DNA of 5,399 nt from Acidimicrobiia bacterium (GTDB lineage Bacteria; Actinomycetota; Acidimicrobiia; Spongiisociales; ZC4RG35): the NCBI GenBank assembly GCA_030623125.1, contig JAUXMQ010000104.1, positions 1 to 5,399 on the forward strand, written 5' to 3'. The translations under genes were made by a program, and so were the position numbers. Shown piece by piece: positions 5,308 through 5,399 of the stretch. The notes below the pieces were generated by a model. The model was not told the origin of the DNA and did no database searches. It saw nothing but the letters and a program-made list of their open reading frames with translations. Positions within the stretch are counted from its first letter, which is position 1, and each line of letters opens with the position of its first letter.

Positions 5308-5399
5308 GGCAGGGCCTTCCCGATGTGGGTCGATCCAATCCGAATCAGCTCACCGGTGACCCCTCGAGACTCGAGCAGTCGCTCGGCCCACTTCTCAAT
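5304..5399 (-). CDS. C-terminal 31 residues of an unrecognised upstream gene (partial)
   Basis: The minus strand from the window edge is open for 31 codons with mostly G/C third positions, then stops at TGA (5306-5304). This stop overlaps the dehydrogenase start as ATGA, the standard 4-base operon overlap. The tail begins I-E-K-W-A-E-R-L-L-E-S-R-G and ends S-T-H-I-G-K-A-L-P, with no membrane segment or metal motif. It is too short for me to assign a family. Its position implies co-transcription and translational coupling with the FabG-like dehydrogenase, so an acyl-CoA or lipid role is a guess from context only. Confidence 0.6.
   Translation of the reverse strand: MEKWAERLLESRGVTGELIRIGSTHIGKALP

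Noticed and set aside
5363..5375. CTCGAG-A-CTCGAG tandem palindrome
   Set aside because: It lies within the coding tail of the upstream gene (L-L-E-S-R-G codons) and is simply explained by common CTC, GAG and CGA codons. There is no promoter context.

Overview
The window is densely packed, GC-rich (roughly 60% by eye) bacterial DNA with G/C-ending codons. It looks like ordinary chromosome: no mobile element, RNA gene or CRISPR array is visible. The protein types suggest Actinomycetota, possibly an Acidimicrobiia-like lineage. These are a two-subunit biotin carboxylase, a CxxDxxC ferredoxin and a MaoC hydratase resembling mycobacterial Rv0130. The promoter-like sites sit about 7 nt from the start codons, which fits leaderless transcripts common in that phylum. 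The phylum is an inference from remembered families, not a search.

Layout from left to right. Positions 1-211 (+) hold the 3' end of a glycine C-acetyltransferase gene (kbl). It converges on, and shares stop-codon bases with, a minus-strand operon. In transcription order this operon is a small Asp-type ferredoxin (4107-3802), an acyl-CoA carboxylase carboxyltransferase subunit (3755-2157) and a biotin carboxylase/biotin carrier subunit (2157-208). The two carboxylase genes are joined by a TGATG overlap. A 55-bp divergent intergenic region (4108-4162) separates the ferredoxin from a plus-strand MaoC-type hydratase gene (4163-4612). That gene again converges, with a shared CTAG stop overlap, on a minus-strand FabG-like short-chain dehydrogenase (5307-4609). 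The dehydrogenase follows an upstream gene, cut by the window edge, with an ATGA overlap (5399-5304).

Functionally this is acyl-CoA metabolism. The alpha and beta subunits together should carboxylate an acyl-CoA using biotin, ATP and bicarbonate. The beta subunit carries methylcrotonyl-/geranyl-CoA carboxylase-type motifs but diverges enough that the substrate is open. MaoC hydratase plus a 3-hydroxyacyl dehydrogenase/ketoacyl reductase is a familiar pair for (R)-3-hydroxyacyl-CoA chemistry. The ferredoxin at the head of the carboxylase operon is the least expected member, since the carboxylase reaction needs no electron carrier.

The most distinctive sequence-level observation is that the tetranucleotide CTAG occurs only twice in the whole window by manual scan. 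Both copies are the interlocked stop codons of the two convergent gene pairs. I see no clearly novel system. The best candidates for a second look are the ferredoxin-carboxylase linkage with its unassigned substrate, the compact divergent promoter with a central palindrome, and the CTAG stop overlaps.
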